From: Sarocladium kiliense
Lineage: Eukaryota > Ascomycota > Sordariomycetes > Hypocreales > Sarocladiaceae
Reading direction: 5' to 3'
DNA length: 64,000 nucleotides
NCBI GenBank assembly: GCA_030734395.1
Contig: JAUZTG010000008.1
Coordinates: 186,001 to 250,000, forward strand
A model generated the notes under the pieces. That model saw nothing but the letters and a program-made list of their open reading frames with translations, had not been told where the DNA came from and did no database searches. A program made the translations under genes and the position numbers. Below are positions 1 through 12,116 of this stretch, piece by piece. The stretch's first letter is position 1. Every line of letters starts with the position of its first letter.

Positions 1-63
1 AGTTACCGAAGGCAACGTCAAGACCACCCGCCCCGATACCCCCGACCACCGACCCTATTCGCA

Positions 64-1016
64 ATGGCTTCCCGCTTGGCGCGCAGCGCTGTCGGTACGT
101 TCAATTCGAGCTCGAGAAGTGGTTGACGGTGTCCAATTGATGACACCCGGCGACCCGTCGTCGCGAGTCCACGCTGACAGTTGTCCCCCCAAACAGGCGC
201 TCCCCTCCTCCGACCGACCCTCGCCCGCCGAGCCCTCCCTTCCCTCTCCGTCGCCGCCGTCCGCAACGCCAGCAACGTGCCCGCTGAGGACCCCAAGAAG
301 AAGGCCCAGAGCATCATCGACGCCCTGCCCGGCAACAGCCTCATCAGCAAGTCTGCCATCCTCAGCAGCGCCGCTGGTCTCAGCGCCTACGCCATCAGCA
401 ATGAGTACTACGTGATGAACGAGGAGACGGTCATCGCCTTCTGCCTCATCGCCGTCTGGACCGGCATCATCAAGTACGGTGGCCCGATGTACACCGAGTG
501 GGCGCAGGCTCAGAACGACAAGATCAAGAACATCCTCAACTCTGCCCGTGCCGACCACACCGAGGCCGTCAAGACCAGAATCGAGGACGTCAAGCAGATG
601 GGTGGTGTTGTTGACATCACCAAGGGCCTCTTCGAGGTCTCCAAGGTACGGAATAGCTGGGAATCGGCTTGCTTAGGGATGAAACGGAGACTGACATCCG
701 AATAGGAGACCGCCAAGCTTGAGGCTCAGGCTTTCGAGCTCGAGCAGAAGACTGCCATCGCCGCCGAGGCCAAGTCCGTCCTCGACTCCTGGGTCCGCTA
801 CGAGAGCCAGGTCAAGCAGCGTCAGCAGAAGGAGCTGGCCGCGTCAGTAATTGCCAAGGTCCAGAAGGAGCTTGAGAACCCCAAGGTTCTCCAGCAGATC
901 CTCCAGCAGAGCGTCGCGGATGTTGAGAGTAAGTTCCTTCTGTAGGAAGACCCCGATTCAATCTCGCATAAGCTAATCCATTGTCCACAGAGATCGTCTC
1001 CTCCAAGGCCCAATAG
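64..1016 (+). CDS. ATP4: ATP synthase subunit 4 (subunit b), mitochondrial
   Basis: Subunit b of the F1Fo ATP synthase peripheral stalk, which links Fo to F1 in the inner mitochondrial membrane. Four exons fit: 64-94, 197-645, 706-928 and 991-1016, giving 242 residues. The N-terminus is basic and Arg/Ala/Ser-rich, as in mitochondrial presequences. Next comes DPKKKAQSIIDALPG, then a hydrophobic hairpin (YYVMNEETVIAFCLIAVWTG) with KYGGPMY, followed by a long charged helix (AQNDKIKNIL, LDSWVRYESQVKQRQQKEL) that forms the stalk. The family is recognised from these segments and from its usual length. The start at 64 is the only one that supplies the presequence and splices in frame. The first intron is GTACGT...AAACAG and the last coding exon is only 26 nt, ending KIVSSKAQ. 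The gene converges on the NmrA-like gene. Confidence 0.93.
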
Positions 1017-1406
1017 ATTAACATCACCCCTGATACATATCATCGGAACACCGTTGCTGGAGGAGTGACCCAGCGACTATAAACCATTCCCTTTGTCACC
1101 AACCCCCCCGGGGTGCTCTACTACCCCCTGTGCATTAGTCCAATCAATCAAAGCCACTGATCGATTAATTCTTCAATCATCGTTCCGCCGTTCTACACCC
1201 ATGTCGCTACCTGCCGTGCTCATGAACTGTCTAGTTTGACCTCACCAAGTGCCATCTCATCAATTCCCTATCTGCAACACTGTAGTCAAGCTCCACGATG
1301 GATGCCTTCGGGTGTGTGAGTATTCATACGTCACCCAGCATCTCTTGTCATTGCCATCGTCCTGCCGGGGCACGATCGCCACGTGTGCATCCTCTCCTCG
1401 TCCGCT

Positions 1407-2473
1407 TCAGACCTTCGACAAATCGCTCGACGCCCTCACTTCCTCAAGAGTCATAGGCTTGCCAGTCAAACACGGCCTCACATAATCCTCCAATGTCTTC
1501 GGCTCCCACCCCGGAAAGCTCGACACTTTCTCACCGGGCCACGCCGAGCCAACAGCCAAGCCTTTCTTACCTGCTGCTCCCATTGCACCCATGAAGTCCT
1601 TGTGCAAGTCCCGTTGATAGTCTTCTTCAGTGTACTTGATGATGGTCGGCTCTTGCCCGTTGTGAAGCTTTGTGAAGAGGGCGATGAGATCCTGCGCGCT
1701 GAATTCTATCTCTACGAGGGAAAAGGACTTGTTAGGTAGGTCGGCAGGGCGGTTCAGCAAGAGGTGAACGAGAGCTTGACCGGAGAAATCCTCAGAGCTG
1801 CAAGGTGCGATGAGTCAGGATAGAATGTAGCTTCTAGAGGTGAAGGACGGCTTACGTCAATGCTCTTTTCCCTTCTCCAAGAGGCCAGTACAGGTTCAGC
1901 GTATTCTCAGGCGCCTTGAACGCGGAGAATGCCCTGTGCAGTTGGTCAGCTGCCACTCGATGACAATCATACATCGGCCATGCCCAGCATTGGCACAACT
2001 TACGGCAACCAAAACAGCAACGTAGGAACAGTGCCATTGTGCAGCCTCGTCACCGGCACGCCCTGTTCTTTACAATACTCCGCAACCTTCACCTTTCCAG
2101 TGCTATGCTCCAACATCCCACTCTGCAAATCCTCCTCCCGATACGGCGTCGCATACTCCGACGGGAAGAACGTCACAAGGTTCTTGGATCCCTTGAGAGC
2201 ATCTATAAGCTTGTACTGTGCATTCCCCGCCCGCCAGGATGAACAAGACACCACGACCTGGAGATCCTGCACTTTCTCTGCAACAGCTGAGACGGGGTCG
2301 TTTGCCAGGTCGATGCAGCGCAGCTCCACGTCGGTGGGATAGCGTGCGAGGTTCGACTCTGGGCGGTGGAGGATGATGAAGCGGAGTTGGGAGGCGCGGT
2401 GGGCTCTTAGGAGGGCGCGGGAGAAGGGCGCTCCCATAAAGCCTGTAGCTCCCCAGATGCCGACGGACAACAT
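1407..2473 (-). CDS. NmrA/isoflavone-reductase-like NAD(P)-binding protein
   Basis: Atypical short-chain dehydrogenase fold of the NmrA/PCBER type. Three exons on the minus strand (2473-2004, 1933-1856, 1797-1407) give 312 residues, the usual family length. The N-terminus shows a beta-alpha-beta nucleotide site, VGIWGATGFMG, fitting the GxxGxxG pattern. Then come FFPSEYATPY and LHNGTVP, the stretch that matches the substrate pocket in NmrA proteins. The C-terminal half (SLVEIEFSAQDLIALFTKLH) is alpha/beta like its relatives. No catalytic SDR Tyr-x3-Lys is evident, so it may be a redox sensor or a reductase of secondary metabolites; the substrate cannot be told. Both introns have GTAAG donors and the frames join exactly. 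Confidence 0.85.
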
Positions 2474-3024
2474 CGTGAGACTTTGTGGTTGAGAGTCTGT
2501 TGAGTTTGCGTAATTGATGTGCCGACTGTAGAGGGATAGAGAGATTCAGTATATCGCGTCGACGTATATAGTGACTCGGATGGCAACTCCAATCGAAACT
2601 GGTATAGTACCATGTATCTCAAAGTTGTATCGTGGAGGGTTTAGTGAGTAAGGTGCGAAGTTGTGTTGGGCACCGGCTACTGTTCATAGTTTGTACTGGT
2701 AATTTATTCCCTTGAGCATTTGAAGCTGACGTCAATTGCTCAATACTGAGGAAATCGGCATTTACGGGCATGCCAGCAGTACTGTCGAAGCCCGGACTTA
2801 ACGGGTTTGTTAGCGCGAGATGCGCCGCATGACACTTAGTCCAAAACATGAACTTGAGGAGAACACAGAGACGGTGAGAATGTAAAGAGATTATCAGACG
2901 TAAAGTCTTACGAAAAGCTTAAGCTGTACATGTCCGTAAACGCCGCTTCCCACCCTATCCAGCGAGAAATCCAAAGAGCCCGCCCCTCAAAACCCGTTAT
3001 CTTCCATAATCATACAGAAGAGAG
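2474..3024. other. Intergenic, about 550 bp
   Basis: Promoter side of the NmrA-like gene and 3' side of the Src1-like gene. I see no further coding potential, tRNA or repeat. Confidence 0.5.
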
Positions 3025-5158
3025 TTAATAGATCGGCCTGGGCTCATCCCACTTCTTGACCTCTCGCATACCCTCCGGCACCGGGGACTCCTCTGACTTG
3101 ACATCAGCTCCCCACGATACCCGACCGCTCTTCCTTCGGCGCACGCCTTCGCCAGCAACTGGGCCGATCCATTCCCATGCACGTCCCACTTCACCGCTTC
3201 GCCCTTCGCGCTGACTTGTGCGCACGTTGCTGTTCTGCTCTACGACGGCCTTGACCTTCTGCCAGATCCTGTCACGCTCCGATAGAGAATGCACAGATCG
3301 GAGAACATCGTCGCGCAGGTTCGGCAGGAACAGCCAAGGGTCGTCAATGTCTTCCTCGCCGAGCACCTTCTGGTTAGAAAGTCTGCCCAAGACGAGGTCA
3401 ACAAGCGCAGGGACCTGCGCTGACGTTGCGACGTGTCGACGGTAGCGAGCGCGCATGTACAGACCAAAGAAACCGGAGAGGATCAGAAGTCCAATTGCGA
3501 GTCGATATCTTGCCAGTCCGAGCCGGACGGAGCGCTTGACGGCGCACGTGAGTGGAAGGCGAGCGAGAGAGGTCGACGAGAGTCGTCGACCTTCAGAGCC
3601 CGTGGAACCGGGCCGTCTGTAGGATGAGGAACGGATCTGGTTAGTCCTCTGGTCAGAACAGAAATGGAAAGGAAGACATGACGAGGGCTGAGGGCACCCT
3701 CGTGCTAATGAAATGGGTATCCAGGGGTTGCACTCACTTTGGGGTCTCAATGACTTCGATCTCATCTCTCTTAGTAACCTCGCCAATGGCAGCGGCCCAG
3801 AGATCGTCAAACTCCTCCTTGTTGAGCCTCTTACTGCGCTTCTGGCTGACAGTAGCTTTGAGCTCCTCCTCGTTAATGGCTGGGGAATCAGGCTGGTGGC
3901 CTTCCTCATCCACGAGGTCGCCACACTCAAACTTGGCGCGGCGATCACGAAGCTCCTCGACGGCCCTGTCCGCCACGGCTTGGACTCGACGAGCCTTCTC
4001 ACCATCGGGCTCGCAGGTCGGGGGGAGTGGCACGAGACCTCCTAGGGAGAGAGGATGGGGCTGGAGCACAAAGTCTGGCTCGCAGCGAACACTCATGTCC
4101 GCGTAGCAGTAAGCGTGAGGGGGGCAAGGCTCGCACTGTGGCTCGATGAAAGGCACAAGAGCGTCAGGCACGTTCACCTCAGTGGGAATGAGCGGATGCG
4201 CAGGCCTTCCCAGCCCACAGTAGCCAACCGCAATCTTCTCTTGCCTGTACCAAGTTGCGTAGGCGCCCAAAAGCGCTGTAAATAGAACAAAGAAAGGCAC
4301 CGTGAGGCTAGTCTTGCGCCCTTGCTTGCGACGTGGCTGGCGTGCGAGGGCAGTCGACTCGCCCTTGCTTGCCGCAACCTCAAGCTCAAGTTGCTCATCC
4401 GGTGTAAACTCCTCGCCAGGCTCAAGTTCTGACTCTGGGCTGGGCTCTCGTATATCCTGAGGCGTGAAGCCAAATGATTTCCGTGAACTTGAGGTTTCTG
4501 CGAACCCGTCTGTGCGACGACGTGCTGACCTTGCACTCTTGATGACATCTTCACCAGCTGTTCGTCGCCGGCTGCCAGGTGTCTTGACTTGCGGTGGAGA
4601 ACTGCCGCTTTGGAAGGGGTTGTCGTCGGAGAACGGGTTATCGTCGCCCGCCGATTCCTCCTCTTCTGACTCTGCCTTGATTTGTGGAGTGACAGTCCTG
4701 CGGGACGTGCGGCGACTTCCTTTAGCCATCTCCGGTTCAACCGACTCTCGTTCGTCGGTGTGCGAAAGCGCCCGACTAACTGAGCGAGAAGACCGCTTTG
4801 AGGGCAGTCTTGCGGGCAGCAAGGCCGGTTCTTCCTCTTCGACCTTGACCCTTGCCGAGGACTTCCTTGGGGTTTTGCTCCTCCTGGCAGGTGTAGGCGG
4901 CTCATCGGCCCAGCGGCTGTCGTCTTCGGCGCTGCCTGCATTCACAATTCCGAAGCTCGTGCGATGCGCTCTCGCGCGCTGCGCCCTGAGCCTCGCGGCC
5001 TGGGGAAGGACCTCATCGGTAACGAGCTGGACGAGCTGGGCCTTCTTGGCTGTTGAAGGGTAATCGACATTGTGGGTGACGAGGATCGATCGCAGCTTCG
5101 GAATGGTAACACTGTTGGGATTCCATCCTTCTTGCAGATAGTCCTCGATGTCGGCCAT
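3025..5158 (-). CDS. SRC1: Src1/Heh1-type inner nuclear membrane protein (LEM/HeH and MSC domains)
   Basis: Integral protein of the inner nuclear membrane that tethers chromatin and takes part in nuclear envelope and pore quality control; this is family knowledge for Src1/Heh1/Man1. Two exons (5158-3738 and 3616-3025) give 670 residues. The N-terminus is a HeH domain (residues 1-45, MADIEDYLQEGWNPNSVTIP). A long basic and acidic Ser/Lys/Arg-rich linker carries NLS-like clusters (RRSKTPRK). TM1 lies at about 284-303 (VPFFVLFTALLGAYATWY). A cysteine-containing lumenal domain (YCGLGRP, PQCEPCPPHAYCYADMS) follows, then TM2 at about 511-528 (LAIGLLILSGFFGLYM) and the Man1/Src1 C-terminal domain (DIDDPWLFLPNLRDDV, IWQKVKAVVEQNSNVR). 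The single intron uses GTGAGT and CTACAG and joins in frame. Confidence 0.92.
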
Positions 5159-6414
5159 GGCTGCTGATGAGTGCGCGATCGCTTGTCACAGAAAGAACGC
5201 GTTCGAGTTGCAGACGTGTCTCTGTAGATCTTGATCCCGATGCCAATCTATCCCTGGAATGCGGGATCGCGAAGGACACTGAGACACCAAACGGGTGCTC
5301 ACAGGTGTGGTCCTTAGGTGGCAGCAGGAACGGTCGCAGAAGCTGAAAGTTGCTTCACTGCAGCAAGCAAATGCGCGCCGGCCAGCGAATGAGGCGAAGA
5401 CCAAATCCTGGGGTGGCCGAAGGGAAGGCGATAACGAGCCGAGAGAAGGTTTGAGGAAATGTCAGATTTGGGTGAAATGTGGCATCCAAACATGGGAGAC
5501 CCTTGACGCAATGTCTTTGTAGCTGTGGCAACAAAGGCCAAGCAAGGTCCACGGTCCACGCATGAGCGACACGGGCCCGTTCGCAGAGGTGGGTCACTTC
5601 ACAGGCTTTCAAGCCACAGCCACCAGCCACAAGCACAGCCACAGCCACCACCAAGGTTTAGGGTTGCAATGCAAGGGAGCTTCACTGTCTTGTGCTTGAC
5701 ATACTAGGTGATTGCTGGTGCAGCCCTCAGCTCAGGTTCTGATGGTTAAAGTGGTGGTCACCTAGCATAGATCAAGACTCTTACTTGGGTCAGTTTGAGG
5801 GACGACTTGTGATGCGGAAGCACAGTGGAGTCGCACTGTAACATCAGGCAGGGATGTCGCCCTCTACATCAAGGTGGTTCCTTGGCACCCTCCAAGATGG
5901 GAGGACTTACGGTTATGATCAAGCCATGATTTCGCGGTAGGAGGGTTTCCGATATTGCCCAGGCTTGTGTAAATACATGCGGCGGAGACGTTGCCTGTCA
6001 AGATGATCTGTCTTTACATCTTTGCGACCCGTTGGCGAACAAATGGCCATATCAATGGTAGGTTAGTTGGCTTGGTGTGAGTGTTGGTTCAGCACCCAAC
6101 ACGAGCGCTTAGCGAAATCATCATGCGGACATCCCCTAGAGATGCAGCAGCTGCATAGCATTTTTGGTTACATCGACTCAGATTGAGATCAGGTGAATGG
6201 GTCTTCTTTGCCGGCCAACAGCATATTCTACTTCTACCAAAGAGGGAGGTGCCATAACGATGGCTTGCTCAGCCATCAGGCAGCATATTAGTATCTAGTT
6301 GCCCACCTGAATTCATGTCTGAGAGAATCCAGGTCGTCATTCGAGAACTTCCACTTCAAAAAAGTCACACTTGGTGCTTACATTGCGAGGACCTTCGTTG
6401 CGCGAGCTCTCATC
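5159..6414. other. Intergenic divergent promoter region, about 1.25 kb
   Basis: Lies between the divergent Src1-like and GHKL-ATPase genes. It contains an imperfect CAGCCA/CCACAG-rich stretch at about 5615-5660. Otherwise there is no gene that I can support. Confidence 0.5.
5615..5660. repeat. Imperfect CAGCCA/CCACAG microsatellite-like tract
   Basis: A run of closely related six-base units (CAGCCA, CACAGC, CCACCA) in the Src1/GHKL-ATPase intergenic region. It is not an exact tandem array. Confidence 0.5.
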
Positions 6415-9400
6415 ATGGCGGCTGTAAACGATGCCACGGAGGCGAAAAGGCTGGTGCAACAAATCCCAATGCAACGTGGGTATCTCGGTGCAGACTGGGC
6501 TCTGGAAGCCATCCCGGACCCAGAGAGACGTCGTGAGTATGAAGAGGCCATGCTTGTAAGAGACAAGATGACCGGCGCGTCTGTCATCGCGTGAGTGGCT
6601 CACAATGCTTCACCTTTCGTGTAAGGAGATATCGTATACAAATGCTCACAAGTCTTGGTGTCTTCTTTAGCCTGGCCAAAAACTTGTACTCGAGCAAGGC
6701 AAGATTCGTCCTCGAGATGCTCCAGAACGCCGACGATAATAGCTATGAGAATGCGCGATCTGCCGGACACGAGCGCTACATGTCATTTGCTGTTTACCCC
6801 GACCGTATTATTGCCGAATGCAACGAGGACGGCTTTAGCCAAGCTAATCTATCAGCCATCTGTGCCGTTGGAGAAAGCTCCAAGATAGCGGCTCAAGGAT
6901 ACATTGGCGAGAAGGGAATCGGCTTCAAGTCAGTCTTCATGGTGGCTTGGAAGGTGCACATTCAGTCCAGAGCCTTTTCGTTTTCTTTTACACACAATCG
7001 TGGTGGCTCTGGCATGGGCATGATATCTCCGGTCTGGGAGGAAGCAATCTCAGAGCCGCCAAGAGGCGTGACGCGAATCACCCTTTCCTTACACGAGGAA
7101 GCTATTTCAGGGAACTTGCGGCAGTCCATCAACAGCCAATTCGCCAACTTGCAGGAGGAGTTCCTGCTGTTCATGAAGAACTTGCAGAGGGTGTCGATTG
7201 CATTTCATAAAGATCTTGGCCAGGCACCTTCTAGGAGCACGTCTTACTCCGTGTCAAGACCCCAGCTAAATCGCGCCGTTATCCAGACGGTCTCTACCGA
7301 TGATGGATCGAGCGCGACAACATCACGCTCATTCCACATCACCACCCGACGGGCAACCAACCTCCCCAGAAATGAGAACCGTCAATACTCAGAAAAAGAG
7401 TCAGCAGCCCGGGCCTACGCGACCGCAGAAGTTGTGCTCGCATTCCCGTTGACAATGGAGTCCGAGCCCGTCATCGAGGCTCAAAAACTCTTCGTCTTTT
7501 TGCCGGTTCGTGCCGTTGGTTTCAGCTTCATTATCCAGGCAGACTTTGTCACGGATGCGAGTCGGCAGGATGTTGTCAGCGACTCTCCTCGAAACAAGAT
7601 GCTCGTCGAAGAAATCGCAAAGACCTTTACCCTTGCGGTGACCCAATTTTGCAAACACCCAACATTGCTTTACCAGTGGATGAGATATCTGCCTTCACGC
7701 AATGACCCGCATCGTGGAACTCTATGGTCGATGTTGGTCGACCGGCTTGCGGCGGAACTGATGATCACCCCGGTTCTGGTTGGCAGAAGATATTTCCAGC
7801 TTTTCAACATTCCGCACTTCCTTCGCCCAACCGGCGACGTGCTTGATCAGCACAATGAGCCACTCCTTAAGGATGGTGATGGTCCCGGAAAGCTCATCTC
7901 CTCAGCTTATATGACTGACGACTTGGACACGTTGAAAGCGTACGGCCTCAAGTATGCTACCGTTGGGCATGTTCTGCAGTGGGTGCGAGATGACCTGGCC
8001 AGTCCCCTTGCATCACGCATTCGATCAGCAGACATGCCTGATGACTGGTCCACACGTTTTGGGCAACTGCTACAGCGGCCGTTCGTGCAGAAATGGGATC
8101 AAATCATTGCGAAGCTCAAGGTTCTAAGGTTGGTCCCCCTAGCCAACGGTGACTGGGTATCGACAAGTTCCTGTTCGGTCTATTCGACGTGTGCCAATGG
8201 ACTGTCGGTGCCACTGGATCTGGACCTTTGCATATTATCCCCGAAAGCTACCAATTCTGAGCTGCTGAAGCTGTACCAATTCCTCGGCGTCAAAAAAGCC
8301 CCAGTGAAACTCGTCCAGGAAAAGATACGGGAACGCTATTCATCCCAGGTCACGAGGGATAAGATCACACTCGAGGATTCGCGGGCTCATCTGCGCTTTC
8401 TTTATCTGTCATACAACCACGATAACCCCAATACAATCAAGTACAATTGGTTGAGTGTCTTTCATTCAAAGGATCATTTGCTGTCGCCTACGGACTACGA
8501 AGTCTACATTCAGGACGATAGTCCCTATGGACCGTGGGAGCTTTTTAGGGCAACAGATCCGGGGACACACCCGGGAGCCGGGGCCCCTGGATTTGAACGT
8601 GTGTCTTTTCTACACCCAAGCTATTCTCAATCGATCCCCGAATCATCCACAAGGTCTTCCTGGAACGACTGGCTTAAGAGGGCTGTGGACCTCGAGGACG
8701 ATGTCCGTCTCGACAGCTTTGAAGAAGATGGGAAGCTCCGATACCTCCAGAAACATAGGCCTGAGAAGTTTCTCGGTGCTCTTCGCGAATCTCATGTGAA
8801 ATTCGGCCTTCCAGCTGGGATCGTCTGCCAGCTTCAGGAGACTCAGGTTCTCTGCAGAGGGAATACAAAGGAGTTGCTCAAGTTCACATATTTCCCAACG
8901 ACTGATCTTGAACGGCGATTCGAGAGATACGTAGGGACAGGCACGACTTTTCCCTGGCTATGGATCGATGACGGCCCCGAGACAAGACCTCATCAGAGTA
9001 TTCCGGACGCATGGAAATTTCTCCTGAACACTCTGCAAGTTGGAGTCCCTCGCAACGACGTGGATTTCGCACTACAGATGCTTGATGCCGTAGCCTGCAG
9101 GGTTGCTTCTGGCAATTCCCCTGAGGACGTGGAGAGTCTTTTCGAATTATACCGTCACCTTGCATCGCGTTACCAGGAGTCAGACACCCGGGTTGAAGAT
9201 GGAAACGAAATTCGGTAAGATCTGTCTCATCAATCTATAATCGTACTACTACTAAGTATGTTAAATTATCTAGGGAGTTCTTTGACAACGATGGAATGTT
9301 ATATGTCGCTTCCCAGGACCCGGAAGAGGATCTGGAGTACCTTGCTCCGCTGGCAGACTGCGTGTGGACAGCACCTGCACCAATGAAGTCTAAATTCGTC

Positions 9401-11901
9401 TTGTCCCTGATCTGGAAGCGTGTATTCAAGGATGATGCAGATGCGAAATCCTTGTCGAGCTTCTTCAAGAATGTTGTCAAAGTTTCCAACTGCTCATACG
9501 AGACCTATGTTGATGAGCTGAGGGCCCTCAAGAACTGCGATTCCAAGGACATTGACGTAATAAGAGTCTGGTACAAAGCACTAAACAGGACTAGGAACAG
9601 GCAAAGAGCAGATGAAGATGAATCGAGGTGAGACTTAACAGAGTGCGAAGCAAGTTCGTGGCAAAGCTGACTTTGCTTCTCCAGATTCTTCGACGACGAA
9701 GCGCTTATCTACTTGCCCTTGGACGACAATGAAAACTCGTGGCACACTGTATCGGATTGTGTTTGGTCAGGCGCTGCAAGACTCCGCAGTAAGGCATCCT
9801 TGAATGAGGAATACGGCGATCTCGAAGACTTTTTCGTGAATTTCCTCGGTGTCCGACGGATCGATCTGGGGATGGCCGTCAGCGAACTCAAGGATGCAGG
9901 CAAGCGACTCTCGCTTACAGATGTCAGAACCTCAATCTGGACTTTGAATTCTTTGCTGGAAGCAGAGGAGCAGAGAGATTTCTCGTTGGGACCAGAGGAT
10001 AATATCTTCCCAGTGCGCGAGTCAAATGGCGACGTGCACTGCGCGAGCACCTCATCAGACTTCGTTGTTGTGGATCGCTACTACGAATGGAGTGCATTTG
10101 AAGGCCGAGTCCGGTCCCTCGACTTTACACTCGAAGAGGTCGCTAAATTACGGCCGTTGCTGCGCTGGGCGAATCTCGAACGTTGCCTCCTGTCAAGATG
10201 TGTCAGGGAGGTTACTTCTCTGGGTGACAGCCCAGCGGAACTTGTTCTGGACAGAGAACAGCAAATCGCGAATCGGGCCCACGCTCTTTTGAGGTACGTT
10301 CTATGTGTGATCATGCTGAGAGATGAGTTCTTACAACGGTTTAGAATTGCAATTCATGCTGGCAGCCCGCGTGCGCATGGCAGGCAGAAGCAAGAGGCAC
10401 TGTACACCCTCCTTCAAAATGCGCGAGTCTTTCGAACAGACGGCGTAGTTTCCGGAATAAAGCTTTCCCAGGATGGCGATAGCTACACAGCTGATGGGAA
10501 GTCAATAGCAGTATACCTCTGGGAAGACAGCACGAGCCTCAAGGTCTACCTGCCGACGCACCGGAAACAAAGAAAGCATGCCTTCAATAATATATTGCCG
10601 AAGAAGGTCCTTGAATGGTTCATGACCGACCCAAAGTCACTAATCCCCACGAATACGGTTGCTGAGAACCTCAATGCGACGAAAGATGTCTTCACCACTG
10701 ACCCAAGTTTGCTTGACGAGACCCTTGAGGAGAATGGCATTGCTACTGTCGAGATTGATAACAGCGACGAGATTGAGCTATCTGAAACTGCATCAACTAT
10801 TAGCGATGAAGATGACCTTGGTCTGAACGGATTCGCTGCGCTGGAACTTGGCCATGGCAACGAGACTGCAATGTCTGACAGTGCTTCGACGGTCAGTGGA
10901 CCAACAGATAATGGTCGGTCTGCGGTGTATACGCCAGCAGGGAGTACAGAAGCTGGAGAACCTTATTCGACGACAGTCTCAGCTTCAAGTCAGCATGGTC
11001 ACGGTGGTCCTCGGCTTCAGCCTCACCGTCAACACAGTAGCCCATACGATTTGCCCATGGGACCAGAAATATCCCCCGTCACACCGCCGCACTTGGCTTC
11101 GGATGACAGTCAATATATCGATCTCCTGCAGGCTGTGATCACCGCTGCTAGACGAGAAAGTATTCCTGCACACAATGCAACCGACATTGTACCGTCTGGA
11201 GTCTCTACAACCGAACGCCAACGTTTCCGCTTTCGCCACTCCAGCCAAATTGAAAGAGATTGCAAGATTGGGGCTGCTGGTGAACTTTATGTAAGTCACA
11301 TATAAAGTTCTCAGAAACCTTTAATGCCTCATCCTTAACAACCCATAGGTCTTCGAGCTTCTGTCTCATCTCGGTTTTGCTGGTGACCAGTTGCCCGACT
11401 TCACCAGACATAATTGGCAGAGCAATGTGAGAAAATATGTCTCAGCACATCCTGAATACTCCGATCTGGTTCCTTGGAGCGGCCCTGAGACCTCGGATAT
11501 CGTCTATTCCGATACCACCGGCAGACTCACTTCGCAGCTAGTAGCCACTGGCCACCTGGACGAACAGCAATGGTTCTTGTCTGGTAGGAGACCAAAGTAT
11601 TATATTGAGGTGAAAGCAACCACAATGTGCTGCGAAACTCCGTTTTACATGAGCAAGGCGCAGTATGCAAGAGTAAGATTTGCCTCCCTTGAAGTGACGT
11701 AAGAGGCAGATGGCTAAATGCTCACAGATGGAGCGGAACGTGTTGTCGCCGGGCCATGGAGATTCTATCTATGTGATCTTCCGTGTTTACAACTTGGGTC
11801 AAGAATCGATGGGTCTGAAGATTTACATGGATCCGGGGACGCTGAGGCGAAACGGATCGCTTGACTTCACTGCAGAACAGTGGTCTGTCGAACCGGCATG
11901 A
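6415..11901 (+). CDS. Large GHKL (Hsp90-like) ATPase with DUF3883/NO VEIN-type C-terminus
   Basis: Sacsin/NO VEIN-like ATPase of unknown role. Six exons fit (6415-6590, 6671-9214, 9274-9627, 9685-11290, 11349-11672, 11728-11901), giving 1,725 residues. The N-terminal helical part ends in ASVIALAKNLYSSKARF. A GHKL ATP site follows: N-box EMLQNADDN (about residues 72-80), a degenerate NEDGF in place of DxGxG, and the glycine lid GYIGEKGIGFKSVF (about 135-148). Two related modules, each opening with FFD and containing DCVW, start at about residues 907 and 1025. An acidic, Ser/Thr-rich linker precedes the C-terminal DUF3883-type domain (about 1561-1725) with SDIVYSD and YIEVKATT, a PD-(D/E)XK-like pair. 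The start at 6415 is needed to supply the conserved leader before LAKNLYSS. A 51-nt in-frame intron at 10294-10344 is possible and would give 1,708 residues. Domain calls come from motifs, not from a search. Confidence 0.85.
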
Positions 11902-12116
11902 ATTCGAGGCCCGCGAACAGTCTTAAGAAGCATGTGATCCTCGATTCCGGAACACCCTGATTGATTTTGAAGAGGACTGTTGTGCTTGCTGGTAGTACTA
12001 GCTCGTCGTTGTGCAGAGTCAAAAGAGCTTGATTTGAGTAACGGTAAATGTGCACAGTTTCTTCCATCACGACTCCGAAAAAAGAAAGTTTCAGGTCTAC
12101 TGGACAGACTGCGTGC
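11902..12116. other. Short convergent intergenic region
   Basis: About 215 bp between the tail-to-tail GHKL-ATPase and NACHT genes. It presumably holds both 3' UTRs and polyadenylation signals. No separate feature is visible. Confidence 0.5.

Noticed and set aside
55..558. 167-codon minus-strand open frame over ATP4
   Set aside because: Antisense shadow of ATP4; the sense strand has the family motifs and introns.
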